Below, one piece after another: positions 34,405 through 42,563 of a stretch of DNA of 64,000 nt (positions are counted from its first letter, which is position 1; every line of letters begins with the position of its first letter). The notes under the pieces were generated by a model. The model was given only the letters and a program-made list of their open reading frames with translations, was not told the origin of the DNA and made no database searches. This DNA comes from Clostridia bacterium. Lineage in GTDB: Bacteria > Bacillota > Clostridia > Oscillospirales > Acutalibacteraceae. The translations under genes were made by a program, and so were the position numbers. The stretch lies in NCBI GenBank assembly GCA_017397105.1, contig JAFQKF010000001.1:1-64000 (forward strand). The letters run 5' to 3'.

Positions 34405-35424
34405 TTATCTTTCAATACGTACAACTGCGTAGCCTATTTGCTTGCGTCCGCAGGTGTATACCATATGAAGAGTGTTGCCCTCTGCAACGATTGAGGGATA
34501 TGAAAATTCCGTAGCGGGCTTTGTTTCAAGCTCGATGCGTACGGGATATGTAGCTCCGTTATCCTCAGAGAGGAAAAGGCAAAGAGGGGTACGGTCACCC
34601 CAGTTTTCGCTTACGGGGTTGCAGATGAGACCAAGAACTCCGCAGTCTGTCATTGCAGCACCGATGCCGCTGTTATTGTTAGGCATATCGGTGGGACGTG
34701 CAATAGACCAGGTGCGTCCGAAATCGGTTGATTCGCTGCGGTAAACCCGGTTAAGGTTTGTGCGTGCAAGCATATAAACTCTGCCGTCGTGTGCTTGGTC
34801 TTCCCAGATTGCGGGCTGAATAAGACCTTCGCCTTCTTTGGGAAGCTCTTCCTTACGGTTGCAGATTGTGCCGTCAGGCAGCTCGAATGCAACGGGAGCG
34901 GAAAGCTTCCAGGTTTCGCCGTTGTCAGCGCTGTAGTCTGTCCAGGATTCCCAGCGGTCACACAAATCCTCGGTTGAACCGGGGGCGAGGAGTGCGCCGT
35001 TTGAAAGTCTTATCATCTGATTCTTAACAGGTCCGCGTCCGCCGATATCTCCGGGTACAAGCTCAACGGGAGTTGACCAGGTTTTGCCGCCGTCGGTGGA
35101 AACGGATTTCATCGAGTACCAATGGCCCTCATCAATACCGCTCTTATAAATCAGAGTAAGAACTCCGTCCTCTGCGAAGAGTGTGGGATTCCAGTCCGCC
35201 TCGCCGTCATCGGGAGTAATGGGAGCGGGGATGCTCCATTCGCCGCCGTCACGGGTTGCAAACCAGATGCGTACGTTGGGGTTTTTTTCCTTTGTGCCGC
35301 CGAACCATGCTGCGGTGGGTGTGCCGTTGCAGATAGCTACCGTTGCGGCATGGCATTCGCCGGTTTCTTCGTTGATACCCTCTGTTGAGAGGTATTCCTG
35401 ATATAAAAGTTCAGCTTTAATCAT
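34405..35424 (-). CDS. BNR-repeat (sialidase-like) protein, second of pair
   Basis: A 339-residue six-bladed beta-propeller protein of the exo-sialidase/BNR superfamily. Four Asp-box-like repeats are visible: STDGGKTWS, SADNGETWK, STDFGRTWS and SEDNGATYP. No N-terminal RIP/FRIP arginine motif is evident, and there is no signal peptide, so a cytoplasmic glycosidase, lyase-type sialidase or sugar-binding role are all possible. Its ATG overlaps the stop of the upstream BNR gene by 8 bases, showing tight coupling. Confidence 0.82.
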   Translation of the reverse strand: MIKAELLYQEYLSTEGINEETGECHAATVAICNGTPTAAWFGGTKEKNPNVRIWFATRDGGEWSIPAPITPDDGEADWNPTLFAEDGVLTLIYKSGIDEGHWYSMKSVSTDGGKTWSTPVELVPGDIGGRGPVKNQMIRLSNGALLAPGSTEDLCDRWESWTDYSADNGETWKLSAPVAFELPDGTICNRKEELPKEGEGLIQPAIWEDQAHDGRVYMLARTNLNRVYRSESTDFGRTWSIARPTDMPNNNSGIGAAMTDCGVLGLICNPVSENWGDRTPLCLFLSEDNGATYPVRIELETKPATEFSYPSIVAEGNTLHMVYTCGRKQIGYAVVRIER

Positions 35425-36463
35425 TTATTAATGTCTCCCAATCTGAAATTACCGTGTCGGCAACGAAACGGGGTGCTTCCTCGCCGAGATTATAATAATA
35501 AAGTATATGCACTTCGTTATTGAAAAACGCAATGCGGGGATAACCGATATCCGTGTTGACAGCATCGGTGCGAAGAGCCTGAGGCTCGCTCCAGTTTTTG
35601 CCGTCACGTGTGGTTGTGATAAAAAGTCCGTGAGGTGACTGCCTGCGGAAGAAGGCAAGCAATACCGTGCCGTCGGGCAGAGTGCACAGCGCAGGGGGAC
35701 TTCCGCCGCTCATATCGTTTCCTACGTATGTGAGCTTCGTTTCATAATCCCATGTTTTGCCTTCGTTATTGCTCAGATATACGTCCAGTTGAGTGAAACC
35801 GGGCTCGTTCTCGCTGGCATAGCGTCCGATTCCGAGCAATGAACCGTCGGGAAGCCTTGCTATTGCGGGCATAATTCTGAAATCACCCTCAGGAGGGTCT
35901 TCGCCCATCATACCCAGCTTTTCCCATTTGCCGTCAAAGGTAAGCTTTGCCGCAAAGGTGTTGCCTTCAAGACCGTCCGCTTTAACTCCGGTCATAGCGA
36001 GAAGAAAATATCCGTCGCAAACAATGTAGTCCGTTCTGGCGGCGACACCTACCAGACCGAAATCGGGGATATAAAACGGGCCCTGCCAGCTTTTGCCCTT
36101 ATCATTGGTAACCATAAGCTGTGTGAATACGTTGCCGTCCCAGCCTGAGGGCATAAGATAAAGGCCGCTTTCGGGAGTAAGAAGGTCGGCAGGTACGTCG
36201 GGAAGTCGGGTTTTGTTCTCATAGTCTATTGCAGGAATTTCGGGGAATTCGTGAACCCATCCGGTCTCGGGGCGGAATCTTGCGAACATTCTTATGGTGG
36301 GAATTGTTCTGTCAAGAGCGTGCACATCGGGTCCGTTATAATGATGAATTCCTTTTTCAAAGCCTACAAGCAATTCGTCATCGAATATCCAGATGCCGTG
36401 ATTGGCGGGCCAGCCGAAAAAGCTGGGCTCGTCAAAAGCAACGGTGATGTGTTTAACTTTCAT
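35417..36463 (-). CDS. BNR-repeat (sialidase-like) protein, first of pair
   Basis: A 348-residue beta-propeller related to, but clearly diverged from, the downstream BNR protein. Asp-box-like repeats are TNDKGKSWQ, SNNEGKTWD and TTRDGKNWS. The opening (VKHITVAFDEPSFFGWPANHGIWIF) lacks a signal peptide. Start chosen at the ATG seven bases after AAGGGAG; the ORF extends six codons further upstream without a site. Having two non-identical propellers in one operon suggests different substrates or a heteromer. Sialidase activity is not proven by motif. Confidence 0.82.
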   Translation of the reverse strand: MKVKHITVAFDEPSFFGWPANHGIWIFDDELLVGFEKGIHHYNGPDVHALDRTIPTIRMFARFRPETGWVHEFPEIPAIDYENKTRLPDVPADLLTPESGLYLMPSGWDGNVFTQLMVTNDKGKSWQGPFYIPDFGLVGVAARTDYIVCDGYFLLAMTGVKADGLEGNTFAAKLTFDGKWEKLGMMGEDPPEGDFRIMPAIARLPDGSLLGIGRYASENEPGFTQLDVYLSNNEGKTWDYETKLTYVGNDMSGGSPPALCTLPDGTVLLAFFRRQSPHGLFITTTRDGKNWSEPQALRTDAVNTDIGYPRIAFFNNEVHILYYYNLGEEAPRFVADTVISDWETLIND

Positions 36464-36505
36464 ACATTTTCTCCCTTCCATGCTTTTACTCTTCGGAGTG
36501 AAAGC

Positions 36506-37255
36506 TCAGCAGCCGTGACGTTCCTTATAAATGCGGATAACCTCCTGAAGGTCCTCCTCGGTGTCAACGCTTACTGCTTCATACTGAGCGGGAGCGGGAA
36601 CTATTTTGATTTTGTAGCCGTGCTCCAGAACCTTGAGCTGCTCAAGTGACTCTGCCTCTGAGAGGGGAGTGGGAGCGAGCTTTGTATAGGTGTTGAGGAA
36701 TTCATGGGTGTAAGCATAAATTCCTACGTGCTCAAAATACTTAGCGTGCTGAGCGTTACGGGGATAGGGAATGGGGGAACGTGAGAAATAGATTGCATTG
36801 CCGTTAACGTCGGTTACAACCTTTACAACGGTGTTGTTCTTTATGTAATCTTCGCCCTCAATCGGAACGCTGCCTGTTGCCATAACGCAGTCAGGGCTGT
36901 TGATAAGAGCGGTGCCGATATCGTCTATGATTTCGGGGGGAACGAGGGGCTCGTCACCCTGGATGTTGATAACGTAGTCGCAGTCAGCGTAATGGCTTGC
37001 AGCCTCAGCTACACGGTCGGAGCCTGTGGGGTGATTTACGCTTGTCATAACAGCTTCACCGCCGAAAGCGATAACTGCATCGTAAACACGCTGGTCATCG
37101 GTTGCAACAACAACCTTGTCAAGAACCTTTGACTTGCTTGCGTTTTCATAAACGTGCTGAATCATGGGCTTGCCGCAGATATCTTTAAGGGGCTTGCCGG
37201 GAAGACGAGATGAACCGTAACGGGCAGGAATAACACCTAAAACTTTAGCACTCAT
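36506..37255 (-). CDS. kdsB: CMP-ulosonate cytidylyltransferase (KdsB-like)
   Basis: A 249-residue nucleotidyltransferase matching 3-deoxy-manno-octulosonate cytidylyltransferase: ARYGSSRLPGKPL for CTP binding (11-23), GKPMIQHVYE, VVATDDQRV, HPTGSDRVAEA and NIQGDEPL. It would activate Kdo or a related 2-keto-3-deoxy sugar to its CMP form in the cytoplasm. No kdsA, kdsC or transferase genes are in view, and the host appears to be single-membraned, so the product is probably a surface polysaccharide or a related ulosonate rather than lipid A core. AAGGAG site; 42 bases before the first BNR gene. Confidence 0.88.
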   Translation of the reverse strand: MSAKVLGVIPARYGSSRLPGKPLKDICGKPMIQHVYENASKSKVLDKVVVATDDQRVYDAVIAFGGEAVMTSVNHPTGSDRVAEAASHYADCDYVINIQGDEPLVPPEIIDDIGTALINSPDCVMATGSVPIEGEDYIKNNTVVKVVTDVNGNAIYFSRSPIPYPRNAQHAKYFEHVGIYAYTHEFLNTYTKLAPTPLSEAESLEQLKVLEHGYKIKIVPAPAQYEAVSVDTEEDLQEVIRIYKERHGC

Positions 37256-37276
37256 ATTTAAAATCTCCTTAATTAC

Positions 37277-38488
37277 TTAAAAACTGTATTTGTCATGAAG
37301 AGCATTGCGCATCTTAGTGAGCGAGAAGGGCTTGACTTCTTCAACGATGCGCTCACGCATTGCGGCACCTTCCTCGGTATTCTGAGGAGCGGAAGAGAAA
37401 TCAAGGGAAATGCCGAGCTCGTTGCAGATACGGTCAACGAAAATGGGCCAGAGCTCGCCGATATCACCGATAACGGGGATGCTGTTTTCAAGACGGGTGA
37501 ATGCGGACATTTCCATACGGAAAGGAATCTTTGTAAGCTTTGTCTTGGGAAGACCTTCGTTGATTGCCTTCTGGATGAGCTCGCTCTGCTTATTGAGATC
37601 CCAGGAACGCTTGAGGTTTTCATCAAGGTCAAAGCGGATGAGGGTTTTATCCTTAAGGCTGTACGTGGGCATGCCGTTCATTGCCGCCCAGATTCCGTGG
37701 CCTGTATATGTTTCAAAGGGTCCGTCATGGATTTCCTGAGTAAGAGCAACTGCGGATTCAATAATAACGTCAGCATCGGAGAGCATTTTTGCTATGCGCT
37801 TGCAACGCTGGCTTACGGGGATACTGTCAGAAATGCAAAGACCTACCTGACCGCCGCCGATAAGCTGGGGAACGCTTACGAGAACGGGAACACCCTTGAT
37901 TGCGCCTGCGCCTATCATTGTTCTGGGGTCAGCGCCGAGGCCTGCAACGTACTCAAAGCTTTCGCCGAGAGTCTGGGCAGCAATCATAATTTCACTCGAT
38001 ACGGTTTCGTTAAAATAACCTACGGGGTAAGCCATGTTGCCGGCTGCTTTGATGATAACTTTTCCTTCTGCCTTTTCGCACATGGAAACAAGCTCTTCAT
38101 CAAGAGGCAGTTCGGAGCGGATGCGTGCCCACTCTTCTTCCGAAAGCTGAGTAAGCTCGTAAATGTTGCCGCGGCAACGGATATTTTCGGGGCATTTGTC
38201 ACCGAGAACGTCAGCGTCAAAGCGCTTTACACGGTCAAGAGTGCCGCCCATTTCGTGAGAGATAACGGCGGAGCTTGTGGTAACACCGTCAATAAGTCCT
38301 GCATGGATGAGGGTTGCAATAAGAGTTGTAACGCCCTCGTGAAGGTTGGGGCCGCTGCCGATAACTGCCGCTACCTTGCCTCCGCGTTTTTTAGCGTCAA
38401 TAACAGCCTTGATTGCAGTGCCGAGAAACTCTTTGGTTTCATCGGGAAGAGCCTTATAAAGCTGATCAATAAGAGCAGATGATGCCAT
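37277..38488 (-). CDS. Uncharacterised deoxyhypusine-synthase-like enzyme
   Basis: A 403-residue cytoplasmic protein. The segment VAAVIGSGPNLHEGVTTLIA followed by LIHAGLIDGVTTSSAVISHE recalls the NAD-binding fold of deoxyhypusine synthases and of the LOR/SDH (TIGR00300-like) family, but I cannot assign an activity. Later blocks EYVAGLGADPRTMIGAG and GGQVGLCISDSIPVSQRC look strongly conserved. Bacteria of this type have no eIF5A, so another NAD-dependent reaction is likely. The gene sits 21 bases upstream of kdsB with AGGAG seven bases before the chosen ATG; the ORF extends seven codons further. It may produce or modify the keto-sugar used by KdsB (speculative). Confidence 0.7.
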   Translation of the reverse strand: MASSALIDQLYKALPDETKEFLGTAIKAVIDAKKRGGKVAAVIGSGPNLHEGVTTLIATLIHAGLIDGVTTSSAVISHEMGGTLDRVKRFDADVLGDKCPENIRCRGNIYELTQLSEEEWARIRSELPLDEELVSMCEKAEGKVIIKAAGNMAYPVGYFNETVSSEIMIAAQTLGESFEYVAGLGADPRTMIGAGAIKGVPVLVSVPQLIGGGQVGLCISDSIPVSQRCKRIAKMLSDADVIIESAVALTQEIHDGPFETYTGHGIWAAMNGMPTYSLKDKTLIRFDLDENLKRSWDLNKQSELIQKAINEGLPKTKLTKIPFRMEMSAFTRLENSIPVIGDIGELWPIFVDRICNELGISLDFSSAPQNTEEGAAMRERIVEEVKPFSLTKMRNALHDKYSF

Positions 38489-38536
38489 AATTTTTCTCCT
38501 GTTCATCAAATTTTAAATGAGGATTTTACGAAATTC

Positions 38537-39097
38537 TTATTTCGTTTTCTTGCCGAAGCAAGCATCGTCGTGGTCAAGAGACAAAAGGGTAAAGCCGCGC
38601 TTCTTGTAGAAGTTCACAGCCCTTTCGTTTCTTGGTCCGCAGGTGAGGCAGACTCCCGTAACACCCTTTTCTGCCAGATGGCTGCAGAGCGTGTCAACAA
38701 GCTTACCTCCCATGCCCATCCTGTGATATTCGGGGAGAATATCAATGTGTAAATGAGCGGGGTATTCATCCTTGAATTTTTCTTGCGGAATGTACGCAGT
38801 GGAAGCCCATTCGTATCTGTCTTCACCAAAGGAGTCAGAACGCGGGAGATAGTCTGCATCGAAGATTTTCTTGAATCTGTCAAAATCCTCGGCACACAGA
38901 ATATAACCCACAGCCTTGCCGTCATCATCGAGAACAAAACAGTTTTCCGGTTCATGCTCTATGTAATAATTGCAGAACGTATTGTGGTAAAACTGCCCTG
39001 TAAGAAAATCCGGAACCTCCTCCGGACCTTCACTGTTGTGGCATATAAAATGCACATCGTCACGGTCTTTTTCCTCATATTTTCTGATGGATAACAT
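38537..39097 (-). CDS. GNAT family N-acetyltransferase
   Basis: A 186-residue acetyltransferase. The acetyl-CoA motif is HIDILPEYHRMGMGGKLVD (V/I-x-P-x-Y-x-x-x-G-x-G) and the C-terminal NERAVNFYKKRGF is the usual beta6-alpha region. The overall pattern (HLHIDILPEYHRMG, CxTCGPRNERAV) resembles GNATs found with glycan-processing genes. First gene of the operon, so it may acetylate the amino sugar handled by the cluster, or merely travel with it. GGTGGTG lies upstream of the ATG. Confidence 0.87.
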   Translation of the reverse strand: MLSIRKYEEKDRDDVHFICHNSEGPEEVPDFLTGQFYHNTFCNYYIEHEPENCFVLDDDGKAVGYILCAEDFDRFKKIFDADYLPRSDSFGEDRYEWASTAYIPQEKFKDEYPAHLHIDILPEYHRMGMGGKLVDTLCSHLAEKGVTGVCLTCGPRNERAVNFYKKRGFTLLSLDHDDACFGKKTK

Positions 39098-39132
39098 AAA
39101 AAATTCACCACCCTCAATCCGGTATCAAGATA

Positions 39133-39161
39133 AAAATATCATAAATAGGTAAAAATATCAA
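39133..39161 (-). promoter_or_regulatory. Promoter for the ulosonate-type operon
   Basis: On the - strand TTGATA (39156-39161), a 17-base spacer and TATTTT (39133-39138), about 35 bases before the GNAT start. Confidence 0.5.
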
Positions 39162-39172
39162 GAAAATAATGC

Positions 39173-39200
39173 TTGAAATTTTTAAAAATATGAGTATAGT
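39173..39200 (+). promoter_or_regulatory. Promoter for ceramidase-like gene 1
   Basis: TTGAAA (39173-39178), a 16-base spacer and TATAGT (39195-39200), 29 bases before the ATG; back-to-back with the - strand promoter. Confidence 0.6.
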
Positions 39201-39229
39201 AAAGATATACAGTTTTTTGGAGGAATGTT

Positions 39230-40582
39230 ATGAGTTTTAAGGAAAGTTTCACAAGGGGTTCGGTTAAGGCTCTGACTGATGTTTTGCTTTCAACAATTCC
39301 GAAAAAGCACTTCACAACGCAGGAGAAAGCGGACAGTTATATGCTCACGGGCGATGAACGCTTTTCTTCTGATGCCGGCGAAAAATGGACCTGCGGTTTC
39401 GGTAAGGCGGCGTTTACTCCTGCCGATTACAATGAAAGAACATATTACATTGCCGGCTATGATTCCAACAACCCCGTAAAGGGAGTGCTTGACGATTTGT
39501 ATGCGAGGGCTGTTTATCTTGATGACAACAGAGGAAACGGCGGAGTTATCTTCTGCGCTCTGGACTGCGTGGGTATGAGCAGAAAAGATATCAACGAAAT
39601 CAGAAAAATCGCCCTTGAAAGCGGAAGGCTCGGTAAGCTCAAATCAATCAATATCTCGTCAACCCATACCCATGCAGGTATTGACACGCAGGGGCTGTGG
39701 GGTGAAAAGATATATAAGGGCGGCAGAGACGCCGCGTTTATGGCAAATCTCAAAAAACAGGCAGCCGGGGCAATTGTTTCCGCTTATGAAAGCAGAAAAG
39801 ACGGCAGGCTGTATATGGGATATGCCGAGGCGCAGGATATGCAGGCGGACGTAAGAACTCCCGAAACCTATGACAAAAACCTTACAAGATTCCGTTTTAC
39901 ACCGTACGATAATTCGGGCGACGTTTACGTTGTGAACTTTGCTTCACACGCCGAGTTGCTGGGCACAACCTCGCTTGCAAGCGCGGATTTTCCTGCATAT
40001 CTTATAAAAGAGATTGAGGAAAACGTACCTGCATCAAACGCGGTTTTCTTCAACGGCGCCATAGGCGGAATGATTTCCGCAAAAGAGATAAAAAAGGTTT
40101 ACAGGGATTCGATAGACTGCGAAGCATATATGAAGGGCTTCGGTAAGCAGCTTGGTGAACTTGCTCTTTCGATTGAAAACGAAAAAGAGCTCAGACCGAT
40201 TCTTAACATTAAATCAAAAGGTATAAGAATCCCCGGAGATAATACAGTTCTGATTCTTGCAAGGTATATCGGAGTTCTCAACAACGATATATGCAGAACA
40301 AAAAAGAGAAATAAGGTAGATATTTATTCCGAGGTCGGCTATATGGAAATCGGCGATAAGGATGCGGCTGTATTTCTTATTCCGGGCGAGCTTTTCCCTG
40401 AGCTTTATAACGGCGAATTCCTTACCGAAAAGGACAGTGCACACCACAGGAAGGCAAGCTACAAAAAGGTGCTTGCGGATATGACCGATTGCAAGCACAA
40501 GTTTGTTATAGGTCTTTGCAACGATGAACTCGGCTACATTCTTGCGGAAAACGATTTTATGCTCAACAATGCTTTGCCCTAA
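39230..40582 (+). CDS. Ceramidase-like hydrolase 1, truncated by in-frame stop
   Basis: A 450-residue member of the neutral/alkaline non-lysosomal ceramidase superfamily, which cleaves fatty acyl amides with a Zn site. STHTHAG (His146, His148) fits the metal-binding motif and FASHAELLG supplies a further His. The catalytic GDVSPN motif of true ceramidases is replaced by GAIGGMIS, so the substrate may differ. No signal peptide. The frame stops at a TAA (40580-40582), but the same frame continues for 39 more codons that look like the family C-terminus, so the product is shortened or the stop is read through. GGAGG site. The paralogue follows. Confidence 0.78.
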   Translation: MSFKESFTRGSVKALTDVLLSTIPKKHFTTQEKADSYMLTGDERFSSDAGEKWTCGFGKAAFTPADYNERTYYIAGYDSNNPVKGVLDDLYARAVYLDDNRGNGGVIFCALDCVGMSRKDINEIRKIALESGRLGKLKSINISSTHTHAGIDTQGLWGEKIYKGGRDAAFMANLKKQAAGAIVSAYESRKDGRLYMGYAEAQDMQADVRTPETYDKNLTRFRFTPYDNSGDVYVVNFASHAELLGTTSLASADFPAYLIKEIEENVPASNAVFFNGAIGGMISAKEIKKVYRDSIDCEAYMKGFGKQLGELALSIENEKELRPILNIKSKGIRIPGDNTVLILARYIGVLNNDICRTKKRNKVDIYSEVGYMEIGDKDAAVFLIPGELFPELYNGEFLTEKDSAHHRKASYKKVLADMTDCKHKFVIGLCNDELGYILAENDFMLNNALP

Positions 40583-40702
40583 ATAAATAAAGCAACCGAC
40601 GATATGGGCAGAGATCACTATGAGGAAACAAATTCAACGGGTCCCGAAACGGGCAGGATAATTCTTGAGGAAACCGAGAGTCTTATAAAATCTTCGGTAT
40701 GA
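40583..40702 (+). pseudogene. In-frame C-terminal remainder of ceramidase-like gene 1
   Basis: Directly after the TAA, 39 codons continue in the same frame to a TGA at 40700-40702. They encode RDHYEETNSTGPETG and a closing helix, which aligns with RHYEELLSTGSVAGS and helix at the end of the adjacent paralogue. This argues for a single nonsense change, probably a Tyr codon to TAA, in an otherwise preserved gene. Confidence 0.75.
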
Positions 40703-40707
40703 CGTTC

Positions 40708-40736
40708 TTGTTAAAAAGCATTTATATTTATATTAA
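40708..40736 (+). promoter_or_regulatory. Promoter for ceramidase-like gene 2
   Basis: TTGTTA (40708-40713), 17 bases, TATTAA (40731-40736), starting only 6 bases after the end of the extended frame of gene 1 and 21 bases before the next ATG. Confidence 0.45.
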
Positions 40737-40756
40737 TGAAGTCAGGAGATGCCAAA

Positions 40757-42493
40757 ATGAAAAAAAGATTTAAATCGTTTATCGCAGTGCTTCTTGTTTT
40801 CGCAATGCTCTTCTCGGTTAATGCATCGGCGTTTTCGTTTGATAACCATAACGGTGCAATCCGTGCCGTAACAAACGTTCTCGGCGGAGTGATTGACGGT
40901 GCAATTAAATTCTTGGGCTTTATGGCGCCTACCCCCGATTATCCTACGGTTGAGGAATACTTTGCATCAGACAGCGAGAATTTTTATGAAGGTACGCAGG
41001 AATTTATTGATTCCGCCGCAGACGGTGCAAAGTGGTCGCTTGGCTTCGGGAGTGAAAGCATCGTTCCCGCAAACCTTGTTGACGGCACAAAAGAATATTA
41101 TACGGGCGGTTATTTTACCCAGAAGGTAAATGGTGTTCTGGATGACCAGAAGGCAAATGCAGTTGCTCTTAATGACGGCTCGGGCAGAGGTACAACGGTT
41201 TTTGCATCGATTGACGGTATCGGTGTGAATAACGCTGATATACGTGCAATAAGGGGTGCTGTTGAAGAAAAACTCAAAAAACAGGGTGTTGCAAGCGACA
41301 TCAATGCAATCAATATCAACGCAACTCATTGCCACACGGTTATTGATACACAGGGAATCGGACTCGATTTGCTTCTCAAAATATTAAAGAGCTTTTTCAG
41401 AGGTGCCGAAAGGTCGATTGACGGCGAATTCCTTGAGGTGATGATTGACCGTGCCTCCGACGCAATAGTTGAAGCGTATCTTAATATGGAAACGGGTACT
41501 CTTTACTACTTTGAATCTGTCGGCATGGGTAAGGATGAAGCCAACGGTCTGTACCTTGACGATGAATATCCGTACGTTGAGAACAAGAGATACCACACCG
41601 AGGGCTACCAGCATTTCTTTGCGTGCTTCAAATTTGTTCCTGACGATGAGAAATCAGATGCAACGATTATTGCAAATATCGGCGCGCATCCCACGGTTGT
41701 TGATGAAGAAACAAAGCTTCTCTCCTCAGATTTCCTTGCTTATATGGGAGAAAAAATCAACGCTGCAGGCATGAATTTTATGTTTATGCAGGGTGCGCAG
41801 GCGCCTGTATCCGTCAATAAATGGGAGAAGATGCCTCAGAATATTGTAAGTGAAGCTGATGCTCTTATTGCGGAAAAACCTGCGGCGGCAGATTACAGAA
41901 CGGCAATTGAGCTTGGTTATGAATATGCAAGGCTTATTCTTGAATCTCAGGAAAAAGTAAAAGAGGTTGAGCCGATTCTCAACGTTAAGATGACGGAATA
42001 TGCGATTAATCTTGAAACAGGACTTCTCGGCTACGGTGCAACCGAAGGATTTATCGGCACAACAACGGTTGAGGATTCCTCAAGTAAAACAGGCTACTCC
42101 GTTATTACCGAGGCAGGTTACATTGAAATCGGCAAGGATATTGTATTGCTTACGGCGCCCGGTGAAATTGTTCCCCAGCTTATTTACGGCAACGTTATTT
42201 CTGCCGAGGATTCATATCTTGGTACAGCGTGGACCTATGAAGCAACCGCGAGCCTTGTACCTGAGGGTAAAACCGTGCTTGTAATGGGCCTTTGCAACGA
42301 TGCAATAGGCTATATTCTGCCGGATAACGATTTTGCTCATTTTATTGCAGATACAATCTGGGATATGGACGGAGCGGATAAGATTTTCGGCGAGTATCAC
42401 AGGCATTATGAGGAACTGCTTTCTACGGGCAGCGTGGCAGGCTCAACAACCATTAAGGTACTTAACGACCTTGTAAAAAGTGAAAATCCCTGA
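40757..42493 (+). CDS. Secreted ceramidase-like hydrolase 2
   Basis: A 578-residue paralogue of the preceding protein, with a signal peptide (MKKRFKSFIAVLLVFAMLFS, cut near ASAF). It is followed by an amphipathic helix (IRAVTNVLGGVIDGAIKFLG) that could bind membrane. The metal-site motif is ATHCHTVIDTQG, with IGAHPTVV later; again no GDVSPN. Acting outside the cell, it could hydrolyse sphingolipid- or acyl-amide-type substrates from diet, host or other microbes; the substrate is not established. AGGAG lies before the chosen ATG. A strong terminator follows. Confidence 0.8.
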   Translation: MKKRFKSFIAVLLVFAMLFSVNASAFSFDNHNGAIRAVTNVLGGVIDGAIKFLGFMAPTPDYPTVEEYFASDSENFYEGTQEFIDSAADGAKWSLGFGSESIVPANLVDGTKEYYTGGYFTQKVNGVLDDQKANAVALNDGSGRGTTVFASIDGIGVNNADIRAIRGAVEEKLKKQGVASDINAININATHCHTVIDTQGIGLDLLLKILKSFFRGAERSIDGEFLEVMIDRASDAIVEAYLNMETGTLYYFESVGMGKDEANGLYLDDEYPYVENKRYHTEGYQHFFACFKFVPDDEKSDATIIANIGAHPTVVDEETKLLSSDFLAYMGEKINAAGMNFMFMQGAQAPVSVNKWEKMPQNIVSEADALIAEKPAAADYRTAIELGYEYARLILESQEKVKEVEPILNVKMTEYAINLETGLLGYGATEGFIGTTTVEDSSSKTGYSVITEAGYIEIGKDIVLLTAPGEIVPQLIYGNVISAEDSYLGTAWTYEATASLVPEGKTVLVMGLCNDAIGYILPDNDFAHFIADTIWDMDGADKIFGEYHRHYEELLSTGSVAGSTTIKVLNDLVKSENP

Positions 42494-42506
42494 GTTATAA
42501 ACCCTG

Positions 42507-42543
42507 GCTGCCGGTCCGGTACAGTTGACCGGCAGCTTTTTTT
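42507..42543 (+). terminator. Terminator after ceramidase-like gene 2
   Basis: A perfect 10-bp GC-rich stem GCTGCCGGTC/GACCGGCAGC (42507-42516 with 42527-42536) is followed by seven T. Confidence 0.92.
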
Positions 42544-42563
42544 ACGGAAAAGGAGGCTATTTT

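Noticed and set aside
36506..37255. KdsB taken as proof of lipopolysaccharide and an outer membrane
   Set aside because: No kdsA, kdtA, lpx or secretin genes are present, the Tad locus lacks an outer-membrane secretin, and the gene sits in a BNR-type operon.
37295..38482. 395-codon open frame on the + strand
   Set aside because: It lies entirely antisense to the deoxyhypusine-synthase-like gene, has no ribosome site and encodes a low-complexity mirror of it; the - strand product has clear conserved blocks and operon spacing.
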